The notes under the pieces were generated by a model. The model was not told the origin of the DNA, ran no database searches, and worked only from the letters and a program-made list of their open reading frames with translations. From Ruegeria atlantica (lineage in GTDB: Bacteria; Pseudomonadota; Alphaproteobacteria; Rhodobacterales; Rhodobacteraceae), in the NCBI RefSeq assembly GCF_013032005.1, contig NZ_WQBE01000001.1, positions 1 to 64,000 on the forward strand: a stretch of DNA of 64,000 nucleotides. Reading direction: 5' to 3'. Within the stretch, counting starts at the first letter, position 1, and each line of letters opens with the position of its first letter. A program made the translations under genes and the position numbers. Below are positions 43,813 to 52,757 of the stretch, in pieces.

Positions 43813-45099
43813 TCAAACCTCTTCGATGCGCAATGCAACTGGCTCATCCGCCACCACATCGGTGTCCCGCAGCCCGTTCAGGGCAACGTCCAGCGTGGCG
43901 CGCGTGGATTTGTGGGTGACGATCAGAACCGGAGCGGTGCTTTCCGTGTGCCCGTATTGGCGCATCCGGTCGATTGAAACACCTGCATCGCCCAGAATAG
44001 CCGCCACTTTGGCCAGCGCACCAGGTTTATCGAAGAGGGCAAGCCGTAGATAATAGGGGGCGGGCAGTCCGGTCACCGCAGGCTTGGCACCTTGCAACGA
44101 GGTTGCGGGGCGACCAAAGGTTGGGATTTGCAGCCCGCGTGCCAGATCGCAGACATCGCCCATCACTGCGCTTGCCGTAGGGCCTTCGCCAGCACCGGGG
44201 CCGCGCAGCACGACTTGCTCGACCGCGTCGCCCTCGATCACCACCATGTTTGTGCCGCCTTCCAACTGCCCCAAGGGCGAGCTGCTGGGCACAAGGCACG
44301 GCTGCATACGCTGTTCCAAACCACGGGCCGAGCGTTGCGCGACGCCCAGCAGTTTGATGCGATAGCCCATATCGGCGGCTTGATGAATGTCTTCCAGGGT
44401 GATCTGCTGAATGCCTTCGATCTGGATTCCATCGAAGTTCGGCTTGGTGCCAAAAGCGATCGAAGACAACAACGCCAGCTTATGCGCCGCGTCGATGCCG
44501 CCAACGTCCAGGTTCGGATCGGCCTCAAGGTACCCAAGCTGCGCGCATTCTTCGAACAGCGCGTTATAGCCCAGCTCCTGCGATTGCATGCGGGTCAGGA
44601 TATAATTGCAGGTTCCGTTCATCACGCCCATGACGCGGGTGATCTCATTTCCGGCCAGCCCTTCGGTCAGCGACTTGATCACCGGGATACCGCCTGCAAC
44701 GGCGGCCTCGAACCGGATGACACGACCGGCTGCTTCGGCCTTTTCGGCTAGGTCCTGACCGTGGATCGCCAGCAGCGCCTTATTGGCGGTCACCACGTCC
44801 TTGCCAGTGGCCAGCGCCGCCTCGACCGAGGCTTTGGCCGGGCCGTTTTCGCCGCCGATCAGTTCGACAAACACATCGATGTCATTGCGCTTCGCCATCG
44901 CCACGGGATCGGTTTCCCAGGCGTAGTCCGACAGGTTCACACCGCGATCCTTATTCGCATCGCGCGCCGAAACGGCAACGATCTCGACAGATCGGCCCGT
45001 GCGCGCCTGCAGCAGGTCTGCGTGGCGGCGGATGATCTTTACGACACCCACGCCAACCGTTCCCAAGCCCGCAATTCCCAGCCGCAGCGCCTGTGTCAT
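43813..45099 (-). CDS. hom: Homoserine dehydrogenase
   Basis: A 428-residue monofunctional enzyme: N-terminal NAD(P)-binding LGIAGLGTVGVGVVKII, catalytic domain with GGENGPAKASVEAALATGKDVVTANKALLA and LLGVAQRS, and a C-terminal ACT domain (YYLRLALFDKPGALAKVAAILGDAGVSI) that may give threonine feedback. I chose ATG 45099 because AAGGAA is upstream and the prefix in longer versions is nonhomologous. It makes homoserine for threonine and methionine. Confidence 0.95.
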   Translation of the reverse strand: MTQALRLGIAGLGTVGVGVVKIIRRHADLLQARTGRSVEIVAVSARDANKDRGVNLSDYAWETDPVAMAKRNDIDVFVELIGGENGPAKASVEAALATGKDVVTANKALLAIHGQDLAEKAEAAGRVIRFEAAVAGGIPVIKSLTEGLAGNEITRVMGVMNGTCNYILTRMQSQELGYNALFEECAQLGYLEADPNLDVGGIDAAHKLALLSSIAFGTKPNFDGIQIEGIQQITLEDIHQAADMGYRIKLLGVAQRSARGLEQRMQPCLVPSSSPLGQLEGGTNMVVIEGDAVEQVVLRGPGAGEGPTASAVMGDVCDLARGLQIPTFGRPATSLQGAKPAVTGLPAPYYLRLALFDKPGALAKVAAILGDAGVSIDRMRQYGHTESTAPVLIVTHKSTRATLDVALNGLRDTDVVADEPVALRIEEV

Positions 45100-45226
45100 C
45101 CCGTGGGTTCCTTTCCGCTCGAAATTTCCGTGGTTTCGGGCCGTTTGCCCGTTCAGCGCTGCCTTAGCGGGTTCAGCGCTAGGGTGCAATGCGTCCTGGT
45201 CCCGGACGGGGCTGAATCGTAGGGGC

Positions 45227-45475
45227 TTAGTTGACTTCCGCGTTCTGGAGTTCTTCTGACTTTTTCTCAAGTTCCTCACGCCGCGCAATCAAGTCTTCTT
45301 CGACCACGGCGGCCTCGTTCACCGGATCAACGGCGGGGCCCAGTTTTTCCTGCAGCGGGATAAGCTTAGGATAGCGTGCCGACTCCAGCTCCGGCAACTC
45401 GCGCCCTTCCAATTCTGGAATATCGGTGCATCCGGCACATGCGAGCATCAGTATCAGCAAAGGCAGGGGTTTCAT
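45227..45475 (-). CDS. Small predicted lipoprotein
   Basis: An 82-residue protein beginning MKPLPLLILMLACAGCTDIPELEGREL. The short hydrophobic stretch ends in a lipobox-like ACAGC, with Cys15 or Cys18 as the lipidated residue. The rest is hydrophilic, with Pro/Glu-rich segments and a C-terminal charged coil (EEDLIARREELEKKSEELQ). Similar small lipoproteins occur in Rhodobacterales near hom, but I recognise no function. It is upstream of hom on the same strand, with a 127-bp gap. Confidence 0.6.
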   Translation of the reverse strand: MKPLPLLILMLACAGCTDIPELEGRELPELESARYPKLIPLQEKLGPAVDPVNEAAVVEEDLIARREELEKKSEELQNAEVN

Positions 45476-45543
45476 GCAGAACTCTTTCAACATCAACTGA
45501 AACTGTGATGCACCTTTTAGTGACTTGGTTCAAGCGGGGTTCT

Positions 45544-45563
45544 ATCTGAACAAACGTTCAGAT
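45544..45563. promoter_or_regulatory. TetR-type operator: ATCTGAAC-N4-GTTCAGAT
   Basis: A 20-bp element of perfect 8-bp arms with a 4-nt spacer ends 12 bp before the TetR gene's ATG at 45575. It is between the divergent lipoprotein gene and the TetR gene, so the regulator probably represses itself, and possibly the lipoprotein gene. Confidence 0.65.
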
Positions 45564-45574
45564 ACTGTGTGGGA

Positions 45575-46162
45575 ATGGCACGTACGCAAGGTTCACATTC
45601 CGATATTACCGGTCCACGCATCCGCAAGGCGGCGCTGGGTTTGTTCGCCCGTCACGGCTATGCGGCCGTCTCGATGCGCCAGATCGCGTCCGAGGTCGGG
45701 GTGCAGGCAGGGGCTCTGTATAACTACACGCCGGATAAACAAAGCCTGCTATACCGTCTGATGCACGAACACATGCAAGAGCTGCTTTTGGCTTATGACG
45801 ACCTTGACCATCCTGCCGATGCGTCCGAGGCGTTGCGCCAGTTCGTAGGTTTTCATATCCGCTTTCACCTGGAGCGCCCAGATGAGGTGTTCATTGCCTA
45901 TATGGAATTGCGCAACCTGACACCGGAAAACTTCTCGGAAATCGAGGCCTTGCGCCGCAGCTATGAAAACGCGCTAGAGACCATCTTGCGCAGCGGGCAG
46001 CAGGGCGGGGTGTTCGATATCGCGGATACCAAGATCGCCACCCTCGCCGTCATTGCCATGCTGAACGGGGTGATGACTTGGTATCGCGCAGGTGGACGCT
46101 TGTCGCTGGACGAAGTCGAGCAGGTCTATTGGGACATGGTGCGTCGGTCGGTCTCCACCTAG
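45575..46162 (+). CDS. TetR/AcrR-family transcriptional regulator
   Basis: A 195-residue regulator with a clear HTH: IRKAALGLFARHGYAAVSMRQIASEVGVQAGALYNYTPDKQSLL. The remaining helical domain is the ligand pocket; it resembles the C-terminal domain type 41 family (regulators near acyl-CoA dehydrogenases or efflux genes), but the ligand is unknown. ATG 45575 is chosen over the upstream in-frame GTG at 45569. Its 3' end overlaps the convergent pirin gene by 4 bp. Confidence 0.85.
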   Translation: MARTQGSHSDITGPRIRKAALGLFARHGYAAVSMRQIASEVGVQAGALYNYTPDKQSLLYRLMHEHMQELLLAYDDLDHPADASEALRQFVGFHIRFHLERPDEVFIAYMELRNLTPENFSEIEALRRSYENALETILRSGQQGGVFDIADTKIATLAVIAMLNGVMTWYRAGGRLSLDEVEQVYWDMVRRSVST

Positions 46163-47070
46163 TGAGCCGGTCGAATGAACGTGCCATTACGCAATTCGCG
46201 AAAGGCCTGTTCCAATTCAGACTGAGTATTCATGACAATGGGGCCGTGCCAAGCCACAGGTTCGGCAATCGGAGCACCTGAGATCAAAAGGAATCGCACG
46301 CCTTCGGCCCCGGCCTGCACCGTGATCTCATCGCCGCTGCCAAAGCGGACAAGCGTGCGATCACCGGACATGTCCCGAATGTTAACTTCTCGCCCTGCAA
46401 CCTCTTTTTCCAGCAGAACGCCGGTTGGTTGGGAGGCGTCGGCAAAGGCAGCCTGACCTTCAAACACATATGCGAAAGCACGGCGATAGGTATCTATCCG
46501 GAATGTTTTCTTGACCCCTGCGGGGATTTGAATGTCCAGGTATTGCGGGTCGGCTGCGATCCCATCGACCGGGCCGGTCTTGCCCCAGAACTCTCCTACA
46601 ATCACACGCACAGTTGTTCCGTCATCATCGGTGATTTCCGGGATGTCCTTGCTTTGCACGTCCTGATAGCGCGGCGCAGTCATTTTCTGTGCCGAGGGCA
46701 GGTTGCCCCACAACTGGAAACCATGCATTTGGCCAGCGGCGTTACCCGTCGGCATTTCCTGATGCAAAATCCCAGACCCGGCTGTCATCCACTGCACATC
46801 TCCGGCGCCCAATGTCCCGCTGTTGCCCAATGAGTCCGAGTGGTCAACCGTGCCAGCCAGAACATAGGTAATCGTTTCGATTCCACGATGAGGGTGCCAT
46901 GGGAAACCCGCTTGATAATCCTGCGGGTTCTCATTGCGAAAGTCGTCAAACAGCAGGAATGGGTCCAGTTCAGATGGGTCCTGAAACCCAAACGCGCGGT
47001 GCAATTTGACCCCCGCGCCCTCAAGCGTTGGTGTGGATTTGCGGGTTTCCAAAACTGGTCGTAGGGACAT
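46159..47070 (-). CDS. Pirin family protein
   Basis: A 303-residue bicupin: LLFDDFRNENPQDYQAGFPWHPHRGIETITYVLAGTVDHSDS and MTAGSGILHQEMP contain the metal-binding His/Glu residues of pirin. GGAGGT 5 nt before ATG 47070 strongly supports the start; an in-frame upstream start would add 52 residues without homology. Pirins act variously as quercetinase-like enzymes or transcription cofactors; the bacterial role is unclear. Confidence 0.9.
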   Translation of the reverse strand: MSLRPVLETRKSTPTLEGAGVKLHRAFGFQDPSELDPFLLFDDFRNENPQDYQAGFPWHPHRGIETITYVLAGTVDHSDSLGNSGTLGAGDVQWMTAGSGILHQEMPTGNAAGQMHGFQLWGNLPSAQKMTAPRYQDVQSKDIPEITDDDGTTVRVIVGEFWGKTGPVDGIAADPQYLDIQIPAGVKKTFRIDTYRRAFAYVFEGQAAFADASQPTGVLLEKEVAGREVNIRDMSGDRTLVRFGSGDEITVQAGAEGVRFLLISGAPIAEPVAWHGPIVMNTQSELEQAFRELRNGTFIRPAH

Positions 47071-47217
47071 TGTGACCTCCAATAGCTTTGGTTTGCATGT
47101 ATGATAAGCGCAAGTCTGGTCAATCAGCAGAAAAGAACGGGTGCTGTGCGGAAATCTACCCCTCTGTCCTTCCCGGAACAAAACCGTTAAACCGTGGCAA
47201 AAAAATCGGGGAGTCAC

Positions 47218-47709
47218 ATGCAACAAGAGGTTTTGGCCACCATCAGGCCCTCAATCGCCAGACGTTGGCTGGGCACCGGAATGTTGGGGTGTGTCGGTGT
47301 ACTTGTTCTGTATGTCGCGTTGTCGCATCCATCCGAACCGATATGGCTGGTTTTCCTGCTTGTGGTGGGTGGTGCGTCTTTCTGGCTGGCCTACCGAATG
47401 TGGTTCGCGACCGATGATGCGATCGAGTTGACGCAAACCGAACTCAGAACCGGGGCAGGGCGGCTGATTGCCAAAGTCGAAGATATCGAGAGCATTGACC
47501 GGGGTGTCTTTGCGTTCAAACCCTCAAACGGATTTCTTCTTAAGACACGGGAAAGTGCGGAAAATAGCTGGGCGCCTGGCCTGTGGTGGCGATTGGGACG
47601 TCGGGTGGGTGTCGGCGGGGTAACAACGGCCGCCGAAACCAAGTTTATGTGCGAAATACTGCAGGCTCTGGTTACGACTGGCAGCCCTGTTGAGAAACAA
47701 CCCCAATAA
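47218..47709 (+). CDS. Hypothetical membrane protein with PH-like C-terminal domain
   Basis: A 163-residue protein with two hydrophobic segments (LGCVGVLVLYVALS and EPIWLVFLLVVGGASFWLAY), then a small domain resembling bacterial PH-like domains (AIELTQTELRTGAGRLIAKVEDIESIDRGVFAFKP). Such two-TM plus PH-like proteins are common in Rhodobacterales but unassigned. GGGGAG precedes ATG 47218. Its last 38 bp overlap the tail of the TadE-like gene on the opposite strand. Confidence 0.6.
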   Translation: MQQEVLATIRPSIARRWLGTGMLGCVGVLVLYVALSHPSEPIWLVFLLVVGGASFWLAYRMWFATDDAIELTQTELRTGAGRLIAKVEDIESIDRGVFAFKPSNGFLLKTRESAENSWAPGLWWRLGRRVGVGGVTTAAETKFMCEILQALVTTGSPVEKQPQ

Positions 47710-48259
47710 TCTGATTTTCGAAGCGCGGACGCGTGAAGATGTAGTTCTCGAATTGATAGTCGGTATCCAGCCAGGCGGGCTTGACTGTCCATTCATAATC
47801 GTTTGACGATTCCACGATAATCATCGGCTCTAGGTCGGCCATGGGTGGAAGTCGGTCGCGCAATCTGTCGATATTGCCGTTGTCCCATATCCCGGGAAAT
47901 CCGCAGGTTGTTGACCATTCCACATCGTAGTAGTCGTCGCCACCGTTTTCGAAATACCGGATGAATGACACACGCAATCTCATCTCGGCGGTGCTGTTTA
48001 CCATCCGTTGCATCAGGGTGTGCATGGACTCGATGTAAGTGTCAGTAACAGTGTCTTTTTCCCGCGAGAGCAGATCGCTGACCGTATACGCGGCTTTCAC
48101 GTTCAAAGTGCTTTGGCGAAAGCCGTCAAAGAACGTGTAGGTCAGCGAGATCGTCATAACGAAGATCGGGAATAACAGCAGGGACTCCAGGGTGAGGCTC
48201 CCGCTCTCACGCCGTGCGGAGCTTCTCAGATACTGTCGGATTCTAGTAAGAAAACGCAT
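47672..48259 (-). CDS. TadE/TadF-like pilus assembly protein
   Basis: A 195-residue pseudopilin-like protein. After a basic N-terminus comes a TadE-type hydrophobic helix SLTLESLLLFPIFVMTISLTYTFFDGF, with the Glu at position 5 of the helix needed for prepilin-type processing, then a mature domain. AGGAG precedes ATG 48259. It follows a TadE-like and a TadG-like gene on the same strand. The tight adherence export genes (tadABC, rcpA) are not in the window. Confidence 0.75.
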   Translation of the reverse strand: MRFLTRIRQYLRSSARRESGSLTLESLLLFPIFVMTISLTYTFFDGFRQSTLNVKAAYTVSDLLSREKDTVTDTYIESMHTLMQRMVNSTAEMRLRVSFIRYFENGGDDYYDVEWSTTCGFPGIWDNGNIDRLRDRLPPMADLEPMIIVESSNDYEWTVKPAWLDTDYQFENYIFTRPRFENQIIGVVSQQGCQS

Positions 48260-48263
48260 TGTA

Positions 48264-48794
48264 TCAAGGCTCCTGAACAAAAGCGGTCGTTGAAGTTAGA
48301 GAGATCACACCATCGTCACTGACTAAGGCGACTGCCATGTCTGATCCGGGGAAAACCGGATCAATCTGTGCGCAAGCGCGCAAGATCATCAGCTCATTTG
48401 CCGGACCATTCGTGAATTCCCGAACGGGTTTTGTCGGTTCCGCACGGTCCGTACAGTCCGGTGACACAGGCAGCGTGACGCCAGTGAAGGCGCTCTGACG
48501 GATCATTTCCAGCTGCAAGTTACTCGTGCAATCGTCAATTACGAGGGATCTTTCGCAAATTGCATCCTTGATTTGATCGTGCGTGGGCCCTGATCCGGTC
48601 CCAAGGCGAATATCACGGACAACCATATCGACAGCACGTTCCAGCATAACTTGTTTTACGGAAACCAGTGCATATTCCACGGCGCACAGTATGACGACGA
48701 GGTACAAGGGGAACAGGATGACGAACTCAACCGCCAACCCGCCTTTCTCGGACCGTCTGAACCGTAGTATATTTTTCAGAAACCCACGGGTCAT
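48264..48794 (-). CDS. TadE-like minor pilin
   Basis: A 176-residue protein with KGGLAVEFVILFPLYLVVILCAVEYALV, the TadE-type helix with conserved Glu. Its ATG at 48794 overlaps the TadG-like stop by 4 bp and it is followed closely by a second TadE/F-like gene. Minor pilins of the Flp/Tad system prime or anchor the pilus. Extra upstream in-frame codons (to 48920) lie in the TadG gene and are rejected. Confidence 0.82.
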   Translation of the reverse strand: MTRGFLKNILRFRRSEKGGLAVEFVILFPLYLVVILCAVEYALVSVKQVMLERAVDMVVRDIRLGTGSGPTHDQIKDAICERSLVIDDCTSNLQLEMIRQSAFTGVTLPVSPDCTDRAEPTKPVREFTNGPANELMILRACAQIDPVFPGSDMAVALVSDDGVISLTSTTAFVQEP

Positions 48795-50473
48795 TGCGTC
48801 AACTTCAATTGTTTGATCGAAGCAGCGATGGATTCGAACACCTGTTGAAGGGTCAGATTGGCGCTGCCCAACGTCCCATCGCTGTTGACTGCATAAACTG
48901 TGCTGGGGCTGCTGGCGCAATCCTCGATGGTGGTCACGCCGACTGCAGGTGCTTCGAAGGCAATGCCGTAGACGATCACACCCTTATTTTTAGCGGCCGC
49001 ACAAATATCCGAGGTGCGAATATTTTTAGTGGACGAACCGATAGAGTTATATGCACCGTAATACCAGTTGTTGATACGATTGCTGTCAAAGCGGTAGTTG
49101 TTTTCGGCGTTCCAGCGCAGAGACGCACGGTTGAACAATTCAGGATAAGTCAGGCGAATGGCATCACCATCCTCTTGATCGCCATGACGGTGGTTACGGT
49201 ATTCCTGCTGACGGGACCAATAATAAACGGGCGGTTCTACGCCAGGTTCCGTAATTCTGACGCTGTATTCACCTACTTTGCCGTCCCAATGCGTGTAACC
49301 AGCGTTGAACCAGACATCCGAATTCCCGTCACGCAGATCTTCTTCCAGCCTGTATTGTGAGGTATTTTCGCCATCGGTAAACACAATGAGAATTTTTTCT
49401 ACATCGTCTTCATAGTTTTTCGGACGGTCACCGAAAGTAGCAGGAACAATGGTCTCGGTCGAAGACGAGCTGACTCTCTGTGCCGACAAGTCATTTATGA
49501 TGTCCTGAAAATCGGGGTCCAGCAACGCCATGCCCCACTTTACGCCGATGTCGATCGAAGTGTTGCCCTGCGCCGTAAGATCGTCGATCCGGTCATGCAA
49601 TTTATCGATATCGTTTGTATGAGCGGTGATTTCACTACCGTCCCGCGTTGGGCAAGTAAGATACCTGGGTTCTTCCCATTGCGTTCTGCTTGTCCGATAT
49701 CGGTCAAAATGGGCGGTGCGGTCAAACGAGGCGGTTGGGTCCAAAGCAGCCTGCCGGAAATCTGATGAGCTAAAGTTCAGGCAATGCGAGTAATTGTGTT
49801 CATTTGTTACATTTGTGAACTTGCCCAGAATATCCTCGCCCGCGTTCACTTGCGTGGCGTAGGGGATGATCGAGATTGAAATCTTATCCGGATTTTCTTT
49901 CTCATACATTGTGTCCACGAAACTTTTAGCCGCATCGCGCAGAACCGCAATTTTGGATCGGCCTTCCGTGGCGGATGCCCGAGTCATCGAACCGGACATG
50001 TCCAGAACTAGGGAAATTTCAACAGAACCAACAGATTCTTCCGCGGTACTTGTCGCTGAGGCGGTCAAAGTGTCGATGTACACAAACCTCATGAAGTTTG
50101 TTGTGACGGTTTTATCTGCCGACGCGATCACTTTCCGAGATCCGATGCCTTCAATGACCTCGATGTCGTAGTTGACGTCACCCAACCCAGATTTCTTGAT
50201 GTACTCTTCAGCCACCAGCTTGGGGTCTACATCAACTTGATCCAAGTTGGCAGCAGCAAGGACAGCGCGATCCAACGTTGCTTGCATCGTCGCTCTTTCG
50301 CGCTCGAACTTCATGATGTCGACGCCCAGACCGGTTGTCGCAAACATCATCAGAAGGCCGATAAGCACAAAAAGCGTGAATACCGCACCACCTTCGTCTT
50401 TGGCGAAACGGCGGGCGACCGAAGCCTTTTTTTCAGATCTCTTTGAGCCGCTTTGAAATACGCGCTTATTCAT
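48791..50473 (-). CDS. TadG-like protein with von Willebrand A domain
   Basis: A 560-residue protein: N-terminal TadE-like helix GGAVFTLFVLIGLLMMFATTGLGVDIMKF, then a vWA domain with MIDAS motif DMSGSMTR, and a second motif FTDGENT. TadG proteins are secreted with the Flp pilus or sit in the outer envelope and are involved in surface adhesion. It is the first gene of a three-gene operon. The charged, Asn/Tyr-rich middle (NSNRINNWYYGAYNS-type region) is variable in the family. Confidence 0.87.
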   Translation of the reverse strand: MNKRVFQSGSKRSEKKASVARRFAKDEGGAVFTLFVLIGLLMMFATTGLGVDIMKFERERATMQATLDRAVLAAANLDQVDVDPKLVAEEYIKKSGLGDVNYDIEVIEGIGSRKVIASADKTVTTNFMRFVYIDTLTASATSTAEESVGSVEISLVLDMSGSMTRASATEGRSKIAVLRDAAKSFVDTMYEKENPDKISISIIPYATQVNAGEDILGKFTNVTNEHNYSHCLNFSSSDFRQAALDPTASFDRTAHFDRYRTSRTQWEEPRYLTCPTRDGSEITAHTNDIDKLHDRIDDLTAQGNTSIDIGVKWGMALLDPDFQDIINDLSAQRVSSSSTETIVPATFGDRPKNYEDDVEKILIVFTDGENTSQYRLEEDLRDGNSDVWFNAGYTHWDGKVGEYSVRITEPGVEPPVYYWSRQQEYRNHRHGDQEDGDAIRLTYPELFNRASLRWNAENNYRFDSNRINNWYYGAYNSIGSSTKNIRTSDICAAAKNKGVIVYGIAFEAPAVGVTTIEDCASSPSTVYAVNSDGTLGSANLTLQQVFESIAASIKQLKLTQ

Positions 50474-50800
50474 CTTGATGACCTCGCTGAGCAGACATCC
50501 AAACTGCTAAGGAAATATTAACTCTCAAAAATTAACGCCGAATCGTGGCGGGATTTAGGCGAAAAAGCTGCTGACTTGACTGATTTACAAGCAAAAGCGG
50601 GATAATTTGCGGGGGATGGGTGCTTCTGTCTTCGGTTGGGCGACAATTTCGAAGTCGGGTGCCGAATTGGGCGACTCAGCGACCGTCACAGTATTTTTGA
50701 TGCGTTTTTCGAGTTTTATTTCTGCTTAATTATTGATCGTTTACCCAATGGGTGCGACAAAACGTCAGAACGTAAACCGTTCGCTGGCACGGAGGATTAA
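50474..50800. other. 327-bp divergent gap, tad genes and gdh promoters
   Basis: This gap separates the minus-strand TadG gene from gdh. It is AT-rich with TTGACT at 50575 and GATAAT further right (about 19-bp spacing), and a T-rich stretch from 50693 to 50745. I cannot define a promoter firmly and see no gene. Confidence 0.4.
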
Positions 50801-52231
50801 ATGACGGCCATTAAAGAACCCAGCTTTCGCGAGAGTGTGGACCTTATGTTCAACAGGGCAGCGTCCCTGATGGACCTGCCTCCGGGGTTGGAGGAGAAAA
50901 TCCGGGTCTGCAACGCGACCTACACCGTGCGTTTCGGCGTTCGCCTGCGGGGTGAGATTCATACTTTCACCGGATATCGGTCGGTTCACTCTGAGCATAT
51001 GGAGCCGGTCAAGGGCGGTATTCGCTATGCTCTGGCCGTGAATCAGGACGAGGTCGAAGCTCTGGCGGCACTGATGACTTACAAGTGTGCATTGGTTGAG
51101 ACACCGTTTGGCGGCTCGAAAGGTGGCTTGTGCATTGATCCCCGGCAGTATGAAGAACATGAGTTGGAACAGATCACGCGGCGTTTTGCTTATGAATTGG
51201 CCAAGCGCGATCTGATCAACCCGTCTCAGAACGTGCCTGCGCCCGATATGGGCACGGGCGAGCGCGAGATGGCGTGGATTGCGGACCAGTTCGCACGAAT
51301 GAACACAACCGATATCAATGCGCGTGCCTGTGTCACCGGCAAGCCGCTGAATGCCGGTGGTATCGCCGGACGTGTCGAAGCCACAGGGCGGGGCATTCAA
51401 TACGCATTGCGTGAGTTCTTCCGCCACCCTGAGGACGTGCAGAAGGCAGGCCTGTCCGGCAAGCTGGACGGCAAACGCGTTGTCGTGCAGGGGTTGGGCA
51501 ACGTGGGATATCACGCCGCAAAGTTCCTGAGTGAAGAGGACGGCTCTCGTATTGTCGGTATCGTTGAATGGGATGGTGCGCTCTATAATCCCGACGGGAT
51601 TGACGTTGAATCGGTCCGGCAGTGGATCGTCAAGCATGGCGGTGTTAGCGACTATCCGGATGCAACGCATTCTGCCGAAGGTGCCGAGGTTCTGGAAGCA
51701 GACTGCGACATCCTCATTCCGGCGGCCCTTGAAGGTGTCATCAACCTAGCCAACGCCGAACGGATCAAGGCACCCTTGATCATCGAGGCGGCGAATGGTC
51801 CTGTGACGGCGGGTGCGGATGAAATCCTGCGCAAAAAAGGCACCGTGATCATTCCGGACATGTACGCGAATGCCGGCGGTGTGACCGTGTCTTACTTTGA
51901 ATGGGTGAAAAACCTCAGCCATATCCGCTTTGGCCGGATGCAGCGTCGTCAGGAAGAAGCGCGCCACGAGTTGATCGTCAGCGAGTTGGAGCGGCTGGAT
52001 CGGTATCTGGGCGATGCGTGGTCGATGTCCCCGGACTTTAAGGCCAAATACCTCAAAGGTGCGGATGAGCTGGAATTGGTTCGTTCCGGCCTCGATGACA
52101 CGATGCGCATTGCCTACCAATCCATGCGCGAGGTCTGGCACAGCCGTGATGATGTCGAAGATTTGCGGACGGCGGCTTATATCGTAGCCATTGATCGCGT
52201 CTCGAAAAGCTACCGCGCCAAAGGGCTTTGA
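50801..52231 (+). CDS. gdh: Glu/Leu/Phe/Val dehydrogenase
   Basis: A 476-residue amino acid dehydrogenase. The catalytic region includes VKGGIRYALAVNQDEVEALAALMTYKCALVETPFGGSKGGLCIDP, with the two lysines, and the Rossmann domain has VVVQGLGNVGYHAAKFLSEE. It most resembles glutamate dehydrogenase of the NAD-type used in glutamate catabolism, linking glutamate to 2-oxoglutarate and ammonium. Followed by a strong terminator. Confidence 0.92.
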   Translation: MTAIKEPSFRESVDLMFNRAASLMDLPPGLEEKIRVCNATYTVRFGVRLRGEIHTFTGYRSVHSEHMEPVKGGIRYALAVNQDEVEALAALMTYKCALVETPFGGSKGGLCIDPRQYEEHELEQITRRFAYELAKRDLINPSQNVPAPDMGTGEREMAWIADQFARMNTTDINARACVTGKPLNAGGIAGRVEATGRGIQYALREFFRHPEDVQKAGLSGKLDGKRVVVQGLGNVGYHAAKFLSEEDGSRIVGIVEWDGALYNPDGIDVESVRQWIVKHGGVSDYPDATHSAEGAEVLEADCDILIPAALEGVINLANAERIKAPLIIEAANGPVTAGADEILRKKGTVIIPDMYANAGGVTVSYFEWVKNLSHIRFGRMQRRQEEARHELIVSELERLDRYLGDAWSMSPDFKAKYLKGADELELVRSGLDDTMRIAYQSMREVWHSRDDVEDLRTAAYIVAIDRVSKSYRAKGL

Positions 52232-52242
52232 TCCTTTGCATT

Positions 52243-52285
52243 ACAGGGGCGGTCGGGCCACGATCCGATTGCCCCTGTTCTTGTT
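52243..52285 (+). terminator. Intrinsic terminator after gdh
   Basis: ACAGGGGC (52243-52250) pairs with GCCCCTGT (52271-52278), with additional GGTCGG/CCGATT pairing inside (two G-U pairs) giving a stem of about 14 bp, followed by the T-rich TTCTTGTT. It sits 12 bp after the gdh stop. Confidence 0.7.
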
Positions 52286-52380
52286 CGACCTAAATTGACC
52301 GCAAGCGGTGAAAAGGAAGATGGCAGGCAGTGCGCCTGACAGGTAAGCTGCCGCGAAAGAAACGATTCCGGGAGATCCCC

Positions 52381-52677
52381 ATGTTGCGTACCGCCATCGC
52401 GGCCCTTTTGTTGGCCACACCTCTGGCTGCTGAGGAAACCAAAGAACAAAGCTGCCAGTATCAGGCTGATGTCGTTGCGGCAATCCAAAAGGCGCGTCTG
52501 GACAGGGTCAAGGAGCGCGACGTACCGCAGGCGGTGGCTGATACAAGCCCGACCTGGCCCGAGAACTACAACGCGGCCATTCCGTTGATCGCCCCCTGGG
52601 TTTACGAGCAAAAGATGCGCGACGTGCGCAAAAAGGATCTGGGCGCCGCGTGGCTTGAGCTGTGTTTGCAGCAATAA
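52381..52677 (+). CDS. Small secreted/periplasmic hypothetical protein
   Basis: A 98-residue protein with a cleavable signal (MLRTAIAALLLATPLAAEE), then a short helical domain with two cysteines (CQYQADVVAAIQ and WLELCLQQ). GGGAG precedes ATG 52381. I do not recognise the family. It lies between gdh and dnaG on the same strand, followed by its own hairpin. Confidence 0.65.
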   Translation: MLRTAIAALLLATPLAAEETKEQSCQYQADVVAAIQKARLDRVKERDVPQAVADTSPTWPENYNAAIPLIAPWVYEQKMRDVRKKDLGAAWLELCLQQ

Positions 52678-52706
52678 TCCACAGCACCATCATTTCCCTG
52701 TGGACA

Positions 52707-52734
52707 AACGCGCGTCATACCCTTGGCGCGCGTT
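52707..52734 (+). terminator. Hairpin before dnaG, probable terminator
   Basis: AACGCGCG and CGCGCGTT (52707-52714 and 52727-52734) form an 8-bp GC-rich stem with a 12-nt loop, followed by a moderately T-rich stretch (CCTGTTTCTGTC). It would end transcripts of the small secreted protein gene before dnaG. Confidence 0.55.
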
Positions 52735-52757
52735 CCTGTTTCTGTCAAGTTTAACCC

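Noticed and set aside
42669..43919. 416-codon plus-strand open frame
   Set aside because: It runs antisense through glpX, a well conserved gene with clear catalytic motifs; Gln/His/Arg-rich composition and no recognisable domain mark it as a shadow.
50765..51670. 301-codon minus-strand open frame
   Set aside because: Antisense to gdh; no domain or ribosome-binding site.
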